A stretch of DNA of 7,754 bases from Pseudomonadota bacterium (GTDB lineage Bacteria; Pseudomonadota; Alphaproteobacteria; Rhizobiales; Rhizobiaceae). Where the stretch lies: positions 1 through 7,754 of the forward strand of contig JAEWOP010000058.1 in assembly GCA_023399635.1 (NCBI GenBank), read 5' to 3'. Position 1 is the stretch's first letter; the number at the start of each line of letters is the position of its first letter. Positions 5,906-7,754 of this stretch are shown here, piece after piece. The notes under the pieces were generated by a model. That model saw only the letters and a program-made list of their open reading frames with translations, was not told where the DNA came from and searched no databases. A program made the translations under genes and the position numbers.

Positions 5906-7754
5906 TTACCGGTTGGACGCGACCGGCTTTACCAGTGGCGTGATCCTGCGGATCGTGACTCGACGGTTCTCCTGTTCGGCCGCCTCCGTCCTGATCTTGA
6001 GATAGCGCTCGCCATAGCCCTGCGTCGTCAGGGTTTCCGGCGGGATCCCGAAGGGATCGGCCAGGACGACAGCGCCCGCTTCTGCACGATCGTCAGAAAG
6101 GACGAGGTTGCTTTCATCGGACCCTACAGCGTCGGTATGGCCTTCGATGAGGAAGGTCTCGGCGGGGTTCTCGTCGAGGATCTTCTTCATCGCTTCCGCG
6201 ACCCGGCGGAGCGAGGGAGCCTGGTTCATCGGGATCTCGGCACTGCCGGTCGCGAACTTGATCGTATCAAGATCGATACGACGAGCCTTGTCACGGATGC
6301 GGGCGGAGTACTTGACCTCGTCGATCGAATACACCCGTTCCACGCGCTCAACCGGCGGCAGTTCGAGGAACTCGTAGTAGTCGCGATCTGGATCGCTCGA
6401 CGTGTCGATGATGTACTCGTCGAGCGGCACGGTCAGCCGCATCGGCGGCAGATCGCGGGCCGGGTCACGCCATACATAGTCTTCCTCTTCGTAGAGGTCA
6501 GGCGCGTAGTAGAGTACGTACTCCTCGCCATCCACGATACGCGACCGCTGCACGACAACGCCGTAGCTGTTGCGGATCGTGATGACCTGCACGCCGCCCG
6601 GACGCTCGACCACCTCACGATAACGGTCACGCGGCAGGCGCTCATAGTAGACCTCGCCACCGTCGCGGTAGAAGCGGCGGGAATCGTCACCTCTCACATA
6701 GGAACGGTCGCCGAAGGAGATGATGATGCGGGCATCGTCATCGCCGTCACGGCGATCGGCACGGTCGCCGCGGCGGTCACGGTCTCCACCACGTCGTCCA
6801 CCGTCACGGTAGTCCCATCCTTCCATCCGGCGAAATTCCGGACGACCGTCAACTCGTTCGCCGCGTTCTTCCGTGGCAGCACGCAGTTCCACGCGGCCCC
6901 GTTCCTGCACCGGAGCCTGTGCTTCGGCATCCGATGTCGGCGGTGCTGCGGGAGCCTGTGCTTGCGCGGGAGCCGTTGGCGCGGCCGAACCGTCCGTGCC
7001 TGCTGCCGGGGTCGGAGCAGACTCCTTCTGGCTGTCGAGAATTGCTGCACCGTTTTCGACAGGCAGCACGGCCGTTTCGCCTTCCTCCGCGGCAGTCGGA
7101 TCTTCCGCGATGGCACGCGCACGCTCTACCTGCTCAGGCGTCGTCGCAATGGCTGGCTCGCCCGCCGGAGCGGTTTCACCAGTTGCCGCATCCTGCGTTG
7201 CGCCATCGGTTGAGGGAGCGTCGGTCGTTCCCTCGGCAGGGGCCGTCTCGCCTGTCCCTGTGGTTGCAGCCGGAGCGTCGCTGTCGGTTGCTGCGGGTGT
7301 CTCGGCGTCGCTTGGCGCAGCTTCCTCGGGCTGGTCCGTCGATTCCGCCGCCGGTGCCGTATCGTCGGAAGCGGGCGCCGTGTCTTCTGCGGGAGCGGTC
7401 TCTTCGGCCGACGTTGCGTCGTCCTCGGCTGGCTCTTCAGACGTTGCAGGCGCCTCTTCTGCAGAATCGTCCTGAGCTTCCGCCGGAGTTTCTTCTTCAG
7501 GGGCCGTTTCAGGCTCGGCCTGCGATGCAGGGGCTTCCTCGGCTGGCGCTTCTTCTGCAGCTGGTTCTTCGGCAGCAGCAGGCGCCTCTTCCTGCACCTC
7601 GGGCTCAGGCTCTGGCTCGGGTTCTGGCTCTGCTTCGGGTTCCGGCTCGGGTTCTGGCTGGACTTCCGCAGGCGCTTCCTGCTGCGCTTCCGGTGCAGGC
7701 TCGGGCGCCTCTTCCTCTACAGCCGGCTCTTCAGCGGGCGTTTCTTCCTGCTGC
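5906..7754 (-). CDS. OmpA-family envelope protein with long acidic Pro/Glu/Ala region, N-terminus beyond window
   Basis: At least 616 residues are visible; the true start and any signal peptide lie to the right of the window. A GTG at 7597 is internal, because the frame stays open to the edge. Reading from the N-terminal side there is a low-complexity Glu/Pro/Ala/Thr region (7754 to about 6910) with an EP-repeat tract, a highly charged Arg/Asp/Gly stretch (about 6734-6801), a conserved mixed segment rich in Tyr, Arg and Asp (about 6290-6735), and an OmpA-like peptidoglycan-binding domain (about 5939-6277). In the last domain one sees IKFATGSAEI, IEGHTDAVGS, a LSDDRAE helix, GIPPETL, QGYGE and ENRRVTIRR. 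The Asp of HTD and the Arg of DDRA, which bind diaminopimelate in known OmpA domains, are both present with the usual 15-residue spacing. The likely job is anchoring the outer membrane or periplasm to the cell wall, with the acidic part acting as a flexible spacer. The middle segment resembles rhizobial OmpA-family proteins from memory but has no function I can name. Confidence 0.93.
   Translation of the reverse strand, partial: QQEETPAEEPAVEEEAPEPAPEAQQEAPAEVQPEPEPEPEAEPEPEPEPEPEVQEEAPAAAEEPAAEEAPAEEAPASQAEPETAPEEETPAEAQDDSAEEAPATSEEPAEDDATSAEETAPAEDTAPASDDTAPAAESTDQPEEAAPSDAETPAATDSDAPAATTGTGETAPAEGTTDAPSTDGATQDAATGETAPAGEPAIATTPEQVERARAIAEDPTAAEEGETAVLPVENGAAILDSQKESAPTPAAGTDGSAAPTAPAQAQAPAAPPTSDAEAQAPVQERGRVELRAATEERGERVDGRPEFRRMEGWDYRDGGRRGGDRDRRGDRADRRDGDDDARIIISFGDRSYVRGDDSRRFYRDGGEVYYERLPRDRYREVVERPGGVQVITIRNSYGVVVQRSRIVDGEEYVLYYAPDLYEEEDYVWRDPARDLPPMRLTVPLDEYIIDTSSDPDRDYYEFLELPPVERVERVYSIDEVKYSARIRDKARRIDLDTIKFATGSAEIPMNQAPSLRRVAEAMKKILDENPAETFLIEGHTDAVGSDESNLVLSDDRAEAGAVVLADPFGIPPETLTTQGYGERYLKIRTEAAEQENRRVTIRRITPLVKPVASNR
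7598..7657 (-). repeat. Tandem hexamer tract encoding Pro-Glu repeats
   Basis: Sixty bases of degenerate 6-bp units (plus strand roughly GGCTCN/GGTTCN) encode ten dipeptides, nine Pro-Glu and one Ala-Glu, within the OmpA-family protein. Units of six bases keep the frame whatever the copy number. Pro-Glu runs form stiff extended rods in envelope proteins such as TonB-like spacers, so this is likely a spacer element. Confidence 0.8.

Noticed and set aside
5771..7213. Plus-strand open frame of 480 codons
   Set aside because: It begins inside mobB in another frame, crosses the terminator and then runs codon-for-codon opposite the OmpA-family gene. It has no ribosome site and no recognisable domain.
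6873..7475. Plus-strand Ala/Ser/Val-rich open frame of 200 codons
   Set aside because: This is the antisense of the Glu/Pro/Ala linker of the OmpA-family gene; its low complexity mirrors that repeat composition.
7595..7597. GTG at 7597 as start of the OmpA-family gene
   Set aside because: The same frame stays open with identical Glu/Pro composition to the window edge, and no signal peptide follows the GTG, so it is an internal valine codon.

Overview
The window reads as ordinary chromosomal DNA from a high-GC alphaproteobacterium, most likely a member of the Rhizobiales (Rhizobium/Agrobacterium/Sinorhizobium type). This rests on three things: the OmpA-family protein at the right edge, whose conserved middle and C-terminal parts match a layout I know from rhizobia; the rhizobial-style chemoreceptor signalling tip at the left edge; and codon usage that almost avoids TTA, CTA and TCA. 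No tRNA, rRNA, CRISPR array, insertion sequence, prophage or integration site was seen. Species cannot be fixed from the sequence alone.

Layout. Positions 1-2301 (minus strand) hold most of a large methyl-accepting chemotaxis protein, cut at its C-terminus by the window edge. A 258-base divergent intergenic region (2302-2559) follows, with a possible CtrA-type site. Then four plus-strand genes are packed head to tail from 2560 to 5856: a DMT/EamA permease, a Bcr/CflA-type MFS efflux pump, mobA and mobB. Their junctions are a 2-base gap, an ATGA overlap and a second ATGA overlap, so they almost certainly form one translationally coupled transcription unit. A perfect 13-bp GC-rich hairpin at 5857-5887 separates mobB from a convergent minus-strand gene (5906-7754), a long OmpA-family envelope protein whose N-terminus lies beyond the right edge.

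Functionally, MobA attaches GMP to molybdopterin to make the guanine dinucleotide form of the molybdenum cofactor, and MobB is its GTP-binding partner; both serve enzymes of the DMSO reductase family such as formate dehydrogenase and nitrate reductase. The two upstream transporters come from unrelated superfamilies and have no evident role in cofactor synthesis, so the tight coupling is the most interesting context signal here. The chemoreceptor and the OmpA-family protein are independent flanking envelope genes. I see no strong evidence for a wholly new system; the items worth follow-up are the transporter-mob operon, the unassigned sensor region of the chemoreceptor, and the unnamed conserved middle region and repetitive acidic N-terminal part of the OmpA-family protein.
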